Position numbers and translations under genes: made by a program. The notes beneath the pieces are model-generated. The model ran no database searches. It worked only from the letters and a program-made list of their open reading frames with translations, and was not told the origin of the DNA. Shown here one piece after another: positions 32,681 through 41,599 of a stretch of DNA of 54,224 bases (positions within the stretch are counted from its first letter, which is position 1; every line of letters starts with the position of its first letter). The DNA comes from JBJENW01 sp051880395 (GTDB lineage: Bacteria; Bacillota; Clostridia; Lachnospirales; Lachnospiraceae): the NCBI GenBank assembly GCA_051880395.1, contig JBJENW010000218.1, forward strand, positions 1 to 54,224, written 5' to 3'.

Positions 32681-34528
32681 TCAGGTAAACTGAATAATAT
32701 CAGAAACAGACCCATACGCATTATCCCAATCCTGTGTCGGGCCAAGACCGACGATCGAGCCGGAGAAGGTGATATTTTTTCCGCTGGCGTCGTGTTTGTT
32801 ATGAATGCCCGGATTGGTCTTAAATTCATAGCATCCCCAGGTCCGTTTTGGATCGTAGGAACCGCCGTTTTTCACGCAGATATTCGAAAAGCTGGCGTTG
32901 ACAGAGTCCCCGTTCTTGCGCGCGGAGCCTTCGACACGGACATATAAGGTCTGGTGAGCTAGTGACGGGTTGGAAAAACTGCCGATTTTTTTATAATCGA
33001 CGTAGACGCCGCCGTTTCCGTTTGCATCGATGGTCAACATCAGATGATACGTTTTGCCGCGCTGCAGTTCGACATTGCCCGGGCGGGTGTAAGTCTGGCC
33101 GCCTGCGTTATTGGAGGCAACATTTTCAATCAATGCCATAGATTTTCCGGTATATGGTGCAACGGCGCAGGCATCGTACTGAATGCCGAACGAGACAGCA
33201 GAAGTCGCCGTACAGATCACGAATTTTGCGTGGTATCCGCTGCCGCTTCCGGTGAGTTTGACATCGGCTTCGATGGCAGCAGTGGAGGAGGTATTGTGGA
33301 TGGTAGATCCGTTTTTGGTCTTTACGGTCTTAGGTTTACTCCAACTGCTGTAATAGGCTTTTTTTGTGCCTTTGCAGTAGCTGCGGATGCGCGTATAGTA
33401 GGTTTTATTCGGTGTCAGATCGGACAGTTTGACGGAAGTCTTTTTCTTTGCTATGGTCAGTTTTTTTGCCCCTTTGAAATTCTTTTTTGTACTATATTGC
33501 AGTTCGTATTTCTGGGCAGTTTTGACTTTAGAGAAAGAAATCACGGCATCGGTGTAAGTAGTGGTTGCTTTTTTTATCTTTGGTGCCGCTAATTTTGCGA
33601 TTTTTACGGTTTTTGTGTTGCTCCAGGCACTGTAGAGTGTCTTGCTCTGTCCTTTGACATAGGAACGAATATGAAGATAGTATGTTTTTCCAAGCGGCAG
33701 ATCCACCAGCGTATAGGTTGTTTGGGATTTTGAAATGTTACATGTTTTCCCGGAGGAAAAGTTCTTTTTTGTGCTGTACTGCAACTGATAGCCGTCGGCG
33801 TTTTTGGAAGCTGAATAGGAGAGCTTGATGTTTCCGATTTTCTGCAGTTTTGCACTTTTCAGGCTTGGCGCAGAAAGGCTTGTGACAGAAATGGTTTTGG
33901 TGCTGCTCCAGTCGCTTTTTAACGAGGTTTTTGTCTCGGTAAAGCACCGCACGCGGACATAATAGGTCGTTGCAGGTGTTAACGAGGAAAGGGTGAAAGC
34001 AGTCTTTGACTTTTCCAGTGTCAGTGTCTTTGCATGGGCAAAGGTTTCATCCGTATCGTACTGCAGTTCGTATCCGTCTGCGCCGTCTGTTTTCTGGATG
34101 GTGACGGTGTAATCGACTTTGTTGTTGGCGTTTATGTTCTGGATCGTTGTCGGATGCAGACTCCACTGTGCGTACAGTTCAAAGGTGGTGCCATTGGTTT
34201 CTGCTGTGGCGCAGTCAGAAGCAAAAGAGTCTGCATTGTAGTGTGTGCCCGAGCCGTCTGCTTTGGTATTCCAGCCGGTGAAGGTATGTCCGGTCGGTAC
34301 AGAAAATGGATTTTCAAGAAGCAGCTCCTCGGAATCAGAGCTTACTTCCTGCGTGGCGGTCTTGTCGGAATAGGTATTTGAGTGAAAACGGATGGTTGTC
34401 TCGTAGATGGCCACAGATACATCCGGTGTCTGATCGACAACGGGAATGGTTTCTGCCAAAACGGGCTGTGTCAGAAGTAGTCCGCTTAAGCAAAGTGCGA
34501 AAAATTTTTTCATATTATTTTGTTTCAT
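32681..34528 (-). CDS. Secreted InlB-repeat/FN3 protein with C-terminal beta domain (paralogue 1)
   Basis: The protein is 615 residues. It has a signal peptide (1-25), a Listeria-Bacteroides InlB-type repeat (about 45-125, with GHTFTGWNTKADGSGTHY and ending LYAQW), three FN3 domains (about 130-400) of the KLSYSASKNADGYQLQYS type, and a C-terminal domain of about 200 residues (410-615) with WGCYEFKTNPGIH and VSDIIQF. The last domain resembles a jelly-roll or lectin-like fold, but I cannot name it. There is no sortase motif. GGAGGGG precedes the ATG at 34528. The paralogue at 36295-38202 shares the whole architecture. It is probably an adhesin or carbohydrate-binding surface protein. Confidence 0.8.
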   Translation of the reverse strand: MKQNNMKKFFALCLSGLLLTQPVLAETIPVVDQTPDVSVAIYETTIRFHSNTYSDKTATQEVSSDSEELLLENPFSVPTGHTFTGWNTKADGSGTHYNADSFASDCATAETNGTTFELYAQWSLHPTTIQNINANNKVDYTVTIQKTDGADGYELQYDTDETFAHAKTLTLEKSKTAFTLSSLTPATTYYVRVRCFTETKTSLKSDWSSTKTISVTSLSAPSLKSAKLQKIGNIKLSYSASKNADGYQLQYSTKKNFSSGKTCNISKSQTTYTLVDLPLGKTYYLHIRSYVKGQSKTLYSAWSNTKTVKIAKLAAPKIKKATTTYTDAVISFSKVKTAQKYELQYSTKKNFKGAKKLTIAKKKTSVKLSDLTPNKTYYTRIRSYCKGTKKAYYSSWSKPKTVKTKNGSTIHNTSSTAAIEADVKLTGSGSGYHAKFVICTATSAVSFGIQYDACAVAPYTGKSMALIENVASNNAGGQTYTRPGNVELQRGKTYHLMLTIDANGNGGVYVDYKKIGSFSNPSLAHQTLYVRVEGSARKNGDSVNASFSNICVKNGGSYDPKRTWGCYEFKTNPGIHNKHDASGKNITFSGSIVGLGPTQDWDNAYGSVSDIIQFT

Positions 34529-34580
34529 AGTTTCCCCTCCTTGAAAAAGACAGAATAATTTGCAAATTGTCTTTCATTTA

Positions 34581-34609
34581 AGGGTAGCACATCAAGAATA
34601 GATTGTCAA
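34581..34609 (-). promoter_or_regulatory. SigmaA promoter of surface paralogue 1
   Basis: On the minus strand: TTGACA (34609-34604), a 17-base spacer and TACCCT (34586-34581). Confidence 0.62.
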
Positions 34610-34632
34610 GGAAAACGAGTGAACCGTAACGG

Positions 34633-36159
34633 TTATGAAAAGTCACTTAATTTTACAATGATCATATTGTTTTGCAATGTAATGCTGCCTTCTTGTGGCC
34701 AGGAAGGCATTTCTTTGCTGTAGGCTGCGGCCAAACGTGTTTGTTGTTTGGTTCCTTGTTTGTACTGGACACCGAGTGTATTCATGAATCCGAGAATTCG
34801 TTTGGTATTGTAATACCCTTTTGGTTTTACATCAATGTCGTATGTAAAGATCGAATGTCCAATGGATTCTCCCATCACGCAGGATGGATTGAGCTCTGCC
34901 GCATGCAGCCCGAAAAAGAATACGGGGTAGGAATGATCGGCGTCCTGCAATTTATTGATATCGCCGATCATGGAAGTTGCGATTCGTACATCACTTTCAT
35001 AGCGGACCTGATCCGAATAGTTGAGCATCATGGTATTTTTTAGCTGCTGATATCCGGTCACAAGGCACAGAAGGAGTAATACCACGGTGAGATTCTGCCT
35101 GTCTGCCAAAAATAACAGCAGATCGTATGCAAGAAAAGCCAGTAAAAACGGCAATACCAGTTGGGAACGGATCGGCGTTGTTCCACCGCAGAGAAACGTC
35201 ATAAAAAACGGGGAAAGCAGTGTAAAAAAGCATCCCAAAATGCATAAAAGTTTGTATTTCTTTTCTTTATGAGACAGAAAGAAAAGGAATATGCAAGCCA
35301 ATGTGATCACGGAAAAGATGGCAAGTGATTTCGTATAATAAAAGTTTTTTCCTAAAATCATTGCACTTAGGTTATCATAAATATTTTCCAGGCAATCCTT
35401 GATGGAACAGGAAAACCATCGAACTTGTTTGGCCAGATACGGGGAACCGCTGAAAAACATTTTTGTGATCCCTGTATTCAACAGGAAGCTGGCGAAAAAA
35501 ATGAGTGCATAAGAGGCGATAAATGACCAAATTTCTTTTGCAGTTGAAAAACCTGTCTCATCAAAAATGTAATACAAGAGAAAGCAGACGCCGCAGCCAA
35601 ATAAAAATAGTGGAGGCATTGCCTGGTAGGAGCTGAACAAGATCAGGTTTAATAATGTTGCGGAAGCTGCGTACAGCAGTTTTAATTTAAAAGAAGATGC
35701 TTCGAACGTGCGAAAGATCAAATATAAACTGACTGCCATGATGCAGAAATCAATGGCGATTTCCATGGACTGGAGTTTGAAATAATATTGTTCTGTAAGA
35801 ATAGGGGAAGAAAGCAACAGTGCAGAAAAAACAAAGGTGGCACAATTGTTTTCTTTTTTTGTGATATAAGAAAAAAGGTATGTCCATAAAATACAGGCAG
35901 TGGTACTAAAAAGTAAGGTCATTGCTCCGGCAAAATATGGGTTAAAGGACTGTGTCTTAAAAATTGTTTTTAGCAGTACCAGTCCCTGCCGCTCGGTGAT
36001 CAGCCATCCGTGATAGAAGGATTGCTGGGAAGAGATGATGTCTTCGGTATCGATTCCGATGCTGTTGCTTAACAGCATAGAGCCGTGGCTGATGACAGCA
36101 AATAGAAATATGGTGATCCATAAATATTCTTTTTTGTGTAGGTAGTCTTTGAATTTCAT
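34633..36159 (-). CDS. GtrII-like polytopic membrane glycosyltransferase
   Basis: The protein is 508 residues with about 10-12 membrane helices. The early LSNSIGIDTEDIISSQQSFYHGW region and the following helix resemble the GtrII glucosyltransferase family, where an acidic pair near the first external loop is catalytic. Such enzymes add sugars from lipid-linked donors to surface polymers. GGAGG lies 12 bases before the ATG at 36159. It lies between two paralogous FN3 surface proteins on the same strand, so it may decorate them or a linked glycan (inference). Confidence 0.72.
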   Translation of the reverse strand: MKFKDYLHKKEYLWITIFLFAVISHGSMLLSNSIGIDTEDIISSQQSFYHGWLITERQGLVLLKTIFKTQSFNPYFAGAMTLLFSTTACILWTYLFSYITKKENNCATFVFSALLLSSPILTEQYYFKLQSMEIAIDFCIMAVSLYLIFRTFEASSFKLKLLYAASATLLNLILFSSYQAMPPLFLFGCGVCFLLYYIFDETGFSTAKEIWSFIASYALIFFASFLLNTGITKMFFSGSPYLAKQVRWFSCSIKDCLENIYDNLSAMILGKNFYYTKSLAIFSVITLACIFLFFLSHKEKKYKLLCILGCFFTLLSPFFMTFLCGGTTPIRSQLVLPFLLAFLAYDLLLFLADRQNLTVVLLLLCLVTGYQQLKNTMMLNYSDQVRYESDVRIATSMIGDINKLQDADHSYPVFFFGLHAAELNPSCVMGESIGHSIFTYDIDVKPKGYYNTKRILGFMNTLGVQYKQGTKQQTRLAAAYSKEMPSWPQEGSITLQNNMIIVKLSDFS

Positions 36160-36260
36160 TGTGGTATAAATCCTCCAGTGTCTGATAAAGTTCGTGTTTT
36201 TTGCATAAGGAATCTGTCTGTAGAAGCCGAATGCGGGAGTGTCTGTAAAGAGAGACGAGA

Positions 36261-36281
36261 CAGATATCGCAGGGATATCTG
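36261..36281. other. Small hairpin between the GtrII-like gene and paralogue 2
   Basis: CAGATATC (36261-36268) and GATATCTG (36274-36281) form a perfect stem just after the paralogue 2 stop codon (minus strand). It lacks a T run, so it is a weak terminator or mRNA-end stabiliser at best. Confidence 0.4.
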
Positions 36282-36294
36282 TTTCGCTGAAAAA

Positions 36295-38202
36295 TTACTC
36301 AACATATTGAATGATCTCGGAAACGGATTCGTACTGGCTGTCCCAGTCACCGCCTGCCGGTAAACCGACGATCGTTCCGAAGAAATTCACGGTTCCTTTG
36401 GAATCTATGTTGTGTCCAAGACCAGGATTTAAGTGGAAGTTGTAGGTTCCCCATTTTTTGTACGGATCGTAAGATTTTCCACTCTTTATTCGAACGTTTT
36501 TGAAACAGGCATTTACGGTATCTCCATTGATGCGACCGCTGGCCTCGATTCGCATGTATAATTTCTGATGCGCCAGCTTTGGATTCGAGAAATGACCGAT
36601 TTTTTTATAATTGACATATACATTGCCTTTTCCGCGTTCATCAACGGTCAGCATCAGGTGATATTTTTTCCCGACTTTTAATTTCCGTTTTTTCGGACGG
36701 GTATATTTCTGTCCGCCCGGATTATTCGAGGAGATATTTTCAATGAGTGCCATGGTCTTTCCGGTATAAGGTGCGCGGGCAAATGCATCATACTGAATGC
36801 CGAAGGAAACCGCAGAAGTCGGCGTACAGATCACAAGTTTGGCGTGGAATCCGCTGCCGGTACCGTTTAAAGCCACATCCGCTTCGATGGCAGCAACGGA
36901 GCGGGTATTATTGATGGTACATCCTTTTTTGGTGCGGACACTTTTTTTATTGCTCCATTTGCTGTAGTAGGTTTTGGAACCGCTTTTCGCATAGCTGCGC
37001 AGACGGACATAATAGCGGACGCCGGGTTTTAAGTTTGGTAAACTTTTTTTCACAGAAGTTCCGCTTGCCTTTATCGTCTTTGCGCTTTTAAAACTAGAAT
37101 ATCGGCTGTACTGAATCTCGTATTTTTGTGTATATTTAACTTTACTGTATTCGGCGCGGGCAGACATGCGGGAAGTCGGCTTTACCGATTTCAGCTTCGG
37201 TGTAGAAAGCTTCGGCATACGGATGCTCTTTTTCTCACTCCATGCGCTGTATACCGTTTTCTTTTTCCCACGGAAACAGTAACGGGTCCGTACATAATAC
37301 GTTTTCCCGGAAGAAAGGCCGGTCAGAGTAGCGGATGAGTGACTGGCGGATGTACTGACACTTTTGCTGTGAGAAAAGTCTTTGTACTGGCTGTATTGCA
37401 CTTCATATCCGTCTGATCCGTTCTTTTTGGAATAGGAGACAAGTGCGCTGCCGACGGATTTTACTTTGACGCTGGAAGTCTGCATACGGGACAGTGCAGG
37501 AATGGTAAATTTCTGCACAGCACTCCAGGAGCTGTACTGCTTTTTTGGTGTATCTGTATAAGAGCGGATGCGTACATAGTAGGTTTTTCCAGGTGTCAGA
37601 TTATAAAGTGGATATGAGGTCTGAGTTGCCTGGAAAGTCAAAAGTGTACTGTTGCTGAAATTTCGGCTGTTGCTGTATTCTAACTGGCAGCCGCTTGCAC
37701 CGAGTGGTTTCGAAAATGAAATTTTATAATCAATGTTGGTAATTGCTTTGCAGCTGATTGCTCCAAACGGTTGAATGCTCCACTCGGCATACAGGGCAAT
37801 TGTGGAGCTTTTGTTTGATGAAGCGAGCAGTCCTGCGGTGGAAGCACGGTCTGCGTAATGGGTACCGGTTCCGTCTGTTTTTGTATTCCAGCCGTTAAAG
37901 GTGAAGCCGGTTCGCTGAAAACTATTTGGCATCAGATAGGTTGAGGAACCGGAATAAATGGTCTGTTTGACCGATTGCTGGGTTCCGTTATTGGCAAAAA
38001 ATTGAATGGTGATCTCATTTGTCAGGCCGGTGGACAGGTCGGAATCGGTATCATCCGAGGCGTCTGTCTGAGAATCATTCGAATCTAGCAGGGTATCGGG
38101 TGTCTGATCGGTTACCGGAAGTGTCTGAGCGAAGGCTGCATGTGTAAACAGGATCCCACTCAGGCAGTATGCCAGTAAGGTTGTTAGTTTTTTGTGTTTC
38201 AT
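36295..38202 (-). CDS. Secreted InlB-repeat/FN3 protein with C-terminal beta domain (paralogue 2)
   Basis: The protein is about 635 residues: signal peptide (about 1-26), InlB-type repeat (about 65-145, with GFTFNGWNTKTDGTGTHY), three FN3 domains (about 150-430) and the same C-terminal domain as paralogue 1. Shared blocks include AIEADV, SAVSFGIQYDA and NPG with VSEIIQ near the end. GGGAGG lies 7 bases before ATG 38202; an upstream in-frame TTG would place that site inside the gene. The FN3 units are more basic than in paralogue 1. It is separated from the GtrII-like gene by about 135 bases. Confidence 0.8.
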   Translation of the reverse strand: MKHKKLTTLLAYCLSGILFTHAAFAQTLPVTDQTPDTLLDSNDSQTDASDDTDSDLSTGLTNEITIQFFANNGTQQSVKQTIYSGSSTYLMPNSFQRTGFTFNGWNTKTDGTGTHYADRASTAGLLASSNKSSTIALYAEWSIQPFGAISCKAITNIDYKISFSKPLGASGCQLEYSNSRNFSNSTLLTFQATQTSYPLYNLTPGKTYYVRIRSYTDTPKKQYSSWSAVQKFTIPALSRMQTSSVKVKSVGSALVSYSKKNGSDGYEVQYSQYKDFSHSKSVSTSASHSSATLTGLSSGKTYYVRTRYCFRGKKKTVYSAWSEKKSIRMPKLSTPKLKSVKPTSRMSARAEYSKVKYTQKYEIQYSRYSSFKSAKTIKASGTSVKKSLPNLKPGVRYYVRLRSYAKSGSKTYYSKWSNKKSVRTKKGCTINNTRSVAAIEADVALNGTGSGFHAKLVICTPTSAVSFGIQYDAFARAPYTGKTMALIENISSNNPGGQKYTRPKKRKLKVGKKYHLMLTVDERGKGNVYVNYKKIGHFSNPKLAHQKLYMRIEASGRINGDTVNACFKNVRIKSGKSYDPYKKWGTYNFHLNPGLGHNIDSKGTVNFFGTIVGLPAGGDWDSQYESVSEIIQYVE

Positions 38203-38352
38203 CTTTTTTCCTCCCAATTAGTGAAAACATATAATTATAGAAAAAATGTATAATTATACGTGTAAATAAATATAAAAACGTACTCTCGGAGTCTAGTGTA
38301 TCATAAAAACACAAAAAATCCTAGTAACTTTCCATCAGGAACGAAAAATTTC

Positions 38353-38381
38353 TTGACAAATGAAAGGCAAATTCGTATCAT
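38353..38381 (+). promoter_or_regulatory. SigmaA promoter of the valS T-box transcript
   Basis: TTGACA (38353-38358), a 17-base spacer and TATCAT (38376-38381). Confidence 0.75.
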
Positions 38382-38387
38382 TAAAGT

Positions 38388-38665
38388 GTTCGGGAAGATT
38401 CCCGTAAACGTGAGAATGGTAGTGAGAAAGAGGAGTACATCTTTGGAAACGGCAGAGAGGATTTTTCGCAGGCTGAAAGAAAATCCCGTGAAATGAGATG
38501 GAAGGTAGCTTTTGAACCGGAAGTGTGAACGCCGAAGTCAGGCAGTAAGATTTCCCGCGTTGTCTGCGTTATCGGACGAGAGATGTAGGAGAAACTCCTA
38601 TAAGTAAGGTGGTACCGCGTAGAGAATATGCCCTTGCAGCAGTGTTTGCTGCAGGGCTTTTTTTA
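38388..38665 (+). promoter_or_regulatory. T-box riboswitch of valS
   Basis: AAGGTGGTACCGCG at 38606-38619 is the hallmark T-box sequence. It pairs with the uncharged tRNA acceptor end. A stem I region lies upstream (about 38400-38540), with a GGTAGC segment that could present GTA as valine specifier (inference). The terminator GCCCTTGCAGCA (38630-38641) with TGCTGCAGGGC (38647-38657) and a T run follows. Uncharged tRNA-Val would favour antitermination and valS expression. Confidence 0.9.
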
Positions 38666-38686
38666 TTGCATAGAAAGGAGAATACG

Positions 38687-41335
38687 ATGAAAAAGGAATT
38701 GGAAAAGACATATGATCCGAAACAGATCGAGGATCGCTTATATAAGAAATGGGAGGACAACGGCTATTTCCACGCAGAGCCGGACAAAAGCAAGAAGCCG
38801 TTTACGATCGTCATGCCGCCGCCAAATATCACAGGGCAGCTGCATATGGGACATGCACTCGACAATACGATGCAGGATATTTTGTGCCGGTTTAAACGGA
38901 TGCAGGGCTACAATGTTCTCTGGCAGCCGGGTACCGACCATGCCGCAATTGCGACAGAGGTAAAGGTCATCAAGTCATTAAAAGAGCAGGGAATTGAAAA
39001 GAGCGACCTGGGAAGAGAAGGCTTTTTGGAGAAAGCATGGGATTGGAAAGAAGAGTACGGCGGACGCATCATCAAGCAGTTGAAAAAGATGGGGTCCTCT
39101 GCAGACTGGCAGAGAGAACGTTTTACGATGGACGAGGGATGCTCAAAGGCGGTACAGGATGTCTTTATTAAATTATATGAAGAGGGTTACATTTACAAAG
39201 GTTCCCGAATCGTCAACTGGTGTCCGGTCTGCAAAACTTCTATTTCAGATGCAGAGGTGGAGCATGAGGATCAGGATGGATTTTTCTGGCATATCAATTA
39301 CCCGATCGTAGGAGAAGAAGGAAAATTTGTGGAGATCGCGACAACACGTCCGGAAACGCTTTTGGGTGATACCGCTGTGGCAGTCAATCCGGAGGACGAG
39401 CGTTACAAACATCTGATCGGAAAAATGCTGAAACTGCCGCTTACGGACCGCGAGATTCCGGTCGTTGGCGATTCTTATGTAGATAAAGAATTCGGAACCG
39501 GATGTGTGAAGATCACACCGGCGCATGACCCGAACGACTTTGAAGTCGGAAAACGCCACAATCTGGAAGAGATCAATATTTTAAATGATGATGCCACGAT
39601 GAATGCGAAAGCCGGAAAATATGCTGGTATGGATCGCTATGAGGCAAGAAAACAGATCGTTGAGGATTTAGACAAACTTGGTCTGTTAGTAAAAGTTGTA
39701 CCACATACACACAGCGTTGGAACACACGATCGCTGTCACACGACGGTAGAGCCGATGATCAAACAGCAGTGGTTTGTAAAAATGGATGAACTGATCAAAC
39801 CGGCTGTGGAAGCAGTAAAATCCGGTGAGATCAAGCTTTTGCCGAAACGGATGGAAAAGACGTACTTCAACTGGACCGACAATATCCGGGATTGGTGTAT
39901 TTCCAGACAGCTGTGGTGGGGACACCGGATTCCGGCTTACTACTGCGACGAGTGCGGCGAGATGGTTGTGGCTCGTGAAAATCCGGGTGTCTGCCCGAAA
40001 TGCGGATGTAAACATATGACACAGGACCCGGATACGTTGGATACCTGGTTCTCCTCTGCTTTATGGCCGTTTTCCACATTGGGATGGCCAGAAAATACTG
40101 AAGAATATGACTATTTCTATCCGACCGATGTGCTGGTGACCGGATACGATATCATTTTCTTCTGGGTCATCCGAATGATCTTCTCAGGCTTCGCGCACAC
40201 AGGAAAAGCACCGTTCCACACCGTCTTGTTCCACGGCTTGGTGCGGGATGATCAGGGACGAAAAATGAGTAAATCTCTTGGAAACGGAATCGATCCTTTG
40301 GAGGTCATTGACAAGTATGGTGCCGATGCGCTGCGTCTGACCTTGATCACTGGAAATGCGCCTGGAAATGATATGCGTTTCTATTGGGAGAGAGTCGAGG
40401 CTTCTCGAAACTTTGCCAATAAAGTATGGAATGCTTCGCGTTTTATCATGATGAATCTGGATGGAGAATCCGTGACAGAACCGGCAATTTCTGATCTGAA
40501 GCCGGCGGATAAATGGATCTTATCTGCGGTCAATACGCTGGCAAAAGACATGACAGAAAACCTGGATAAATTTGAATTGGGAATCGCAGTTCAGAAGGTT
40601 TATGACTTTATCTGGGATGAGTTCTGTGACTGGTACATCGAGATGGCAAAAACACGTACCTATAAAAAAGAAGAGGATCCGGCTTCTGCAAATGCGGCAC
40701 TCTGGACATTACAGACCGTTTTGACGCAGGCATTAAAGATGCTGCATCCGTATATGCCGTTTATCACAGAAGAAATTTACTGCACGCTGCATCCACAAGA
40801 GGAAACCATTATGACGGCAAGCTGGCCGGTTTATCGCGATGACTGGAACTTCCCAGAGGAAGAAGCGATGATCGTGCGCGTCAAAGATTTTGTTCGTGGT
40901 GTACGAAATCTGCGGACAGAGATGAATGTACCGCCGTCAAAGAAAGCAGCGATGTATATCGTCAGCGACCAGCCAGAAGTGCGTGAGGTTTTTGGAAAAG
41001 TTCAGGAAGCGTATCAGTCACTGGCAGGTGCAACGGAAATTTTTGTTCAGGCGGATAAGACAGGCATTGCGGATGATGCGGTTTCGGTTGTGATCCCGGA
41101 TGCAACGGTCTATATTCCGTTAGAGGATCTGGTTGATTTTGAAAAAGAAAAGGAACGACTGGAAAAAGAAAAAGCTCGTCTGGCAAAAGAACTGGCACGT
41201 TCCCGCGGTATGCTGAGCAATGAGCGCTTCTTAAGCAAAGCACCGGAAGCGAAAGTGCAAGAAGAAAAAGACAAGCTCGCAAAATACGAGCAGATGATGG
41301 AACAGGTAGAAACACGTCTGGCACAAATGAAATAA
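38687..41335 (+). CDS. valS: Valyl-tRNA synthetase
   Basis: The protein is about 882 residues, the normal length. HMGH (53-56) and KMSKS (526-530) are the class I signatures. The CP1 editing domain lies between them, a Cys-rich zinc-like segment (CDECGEMV...CPKCGCKH) precedes the second half of the catalytic domain, and a C-terminal coiled coil (about 815-880) ends the protein. It charges tRNA-Val and edits Thr. AAAGGAG lies 6 bases before ATG 38687; the frame is open upstream into the T-box terminator but not used. Confidence 0.97.
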   Translation: MKKELEKTYDPKQIEDRLYKKWEDNGYFHAEPDKSKKPFTIVMPPPNITGQLHMGHALDNTMQDILCRFKRMQGYNVLWQPGTDHAAIATEVKVIKSLKEQGIEKSDLGREGFLEKAWDWKEEYGGRIIKQLKKMGSSADWQRERFTMDEGCSKAVQDVFIKLYEEGYIYKGSRIVNWCPVCKTSISDAEVEHEDQDGFFWHINYPIVGEEGKFVEIATTRPETLLGDTAVAVNPEDERYKHLIGKMLKLPLTDREIPVVGDSYVDKEFGTGCVKITPAHDPNDFEVGKRHNLEEINILNDDATMNAKAGKYAGMDRYEARKQIVEDLDKLGLLVKVVPHTHSVGTHDRCHTTVEPMIKQQWFVKMDELIKPAVEAVKSGEIKLLPKRMEKTYFNWTDNIRDWCISRQLWWGHRIPAYYCDECGEMVVARENPGVCPKCGCKHMTQDPDTLDTWFSSALWPFSTLGWPENTEEYDYFYPTDVLVTGYDIIFFWVIRMIFSGFAHTGKAPFHTVLFHGLVRDDQGRKMSKSLGNGIDPLEVIDKYGADALRLTLITGNAPGNDMRFYWERVEASRNFANKVWNASRFIMMNLDGESVTEPAISDLKPADKWILSAVNTLAKDMTENLDKFELGIAVQKVYDFIWDEFCDWYIEMAKTRTYKKEEDPASANAALWTLQTVLTQALKMLHPYMPFITEEIYCTLHPQEETIMTASWPVYRDDWNFPEEEAMIVRVKDFVRGVRNLRTEMNVPPSKKAAMYIVSDQPEVREVFGKVQEAYQSLAGATEIFVQADKTGIADDAVSVVIPDATVYIPLEDLVDFEKEKERLEKEKARLAKELARSRGMLSNERFLSKAPEAKVQEEKDKLAKYEQMMEQVETRLAQMK

Positions 41336-41353
41336 AATTCAGAGTAAAAAACG

Positions 41354-41385
41354 TACGGCTGGTTGAATAGACCAGCCGTATGATT
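41354..41385 (+). terminator. Terminator-like hairpin after valS
   Basis: TACGGCTGGT (41354-41363) pairs with ACCAGCCGTA (41371-41380). The following sequence is only moderately T-rich (TGATTATATTTG), so termination may be partial. Confidence 0.6.
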
Positions 41386-41504
41386 ATATTTGTCATAAAA
41401 TGTTAATTTTTGTAATAAATCTCCGATATAAATAATAGCAACGTTAGAGAAGTGTATTTTTTTGGAAATCGCATGCAATTATAGTGCGAATATTATTCTA
41501 AATA

Positions 41505-41533
41505 TTGAAAAAAGTCAGGGAAAATGGTAGAAT
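41505..41533 (+). promoter_or_regulatory. SigmaA promoter of the FapA-like gene
   Basis: TTGAAA (41505-41510), a 17-base spacer and TAGAAT (41528-41533). Confidence 0.7.
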
Positions 41534-41599
41534 GATACTAGAAAAGTAGGAGACGTTACCAGATAAAGCCCATGAAGAGGAAGAAATGGAGTAATTGCT

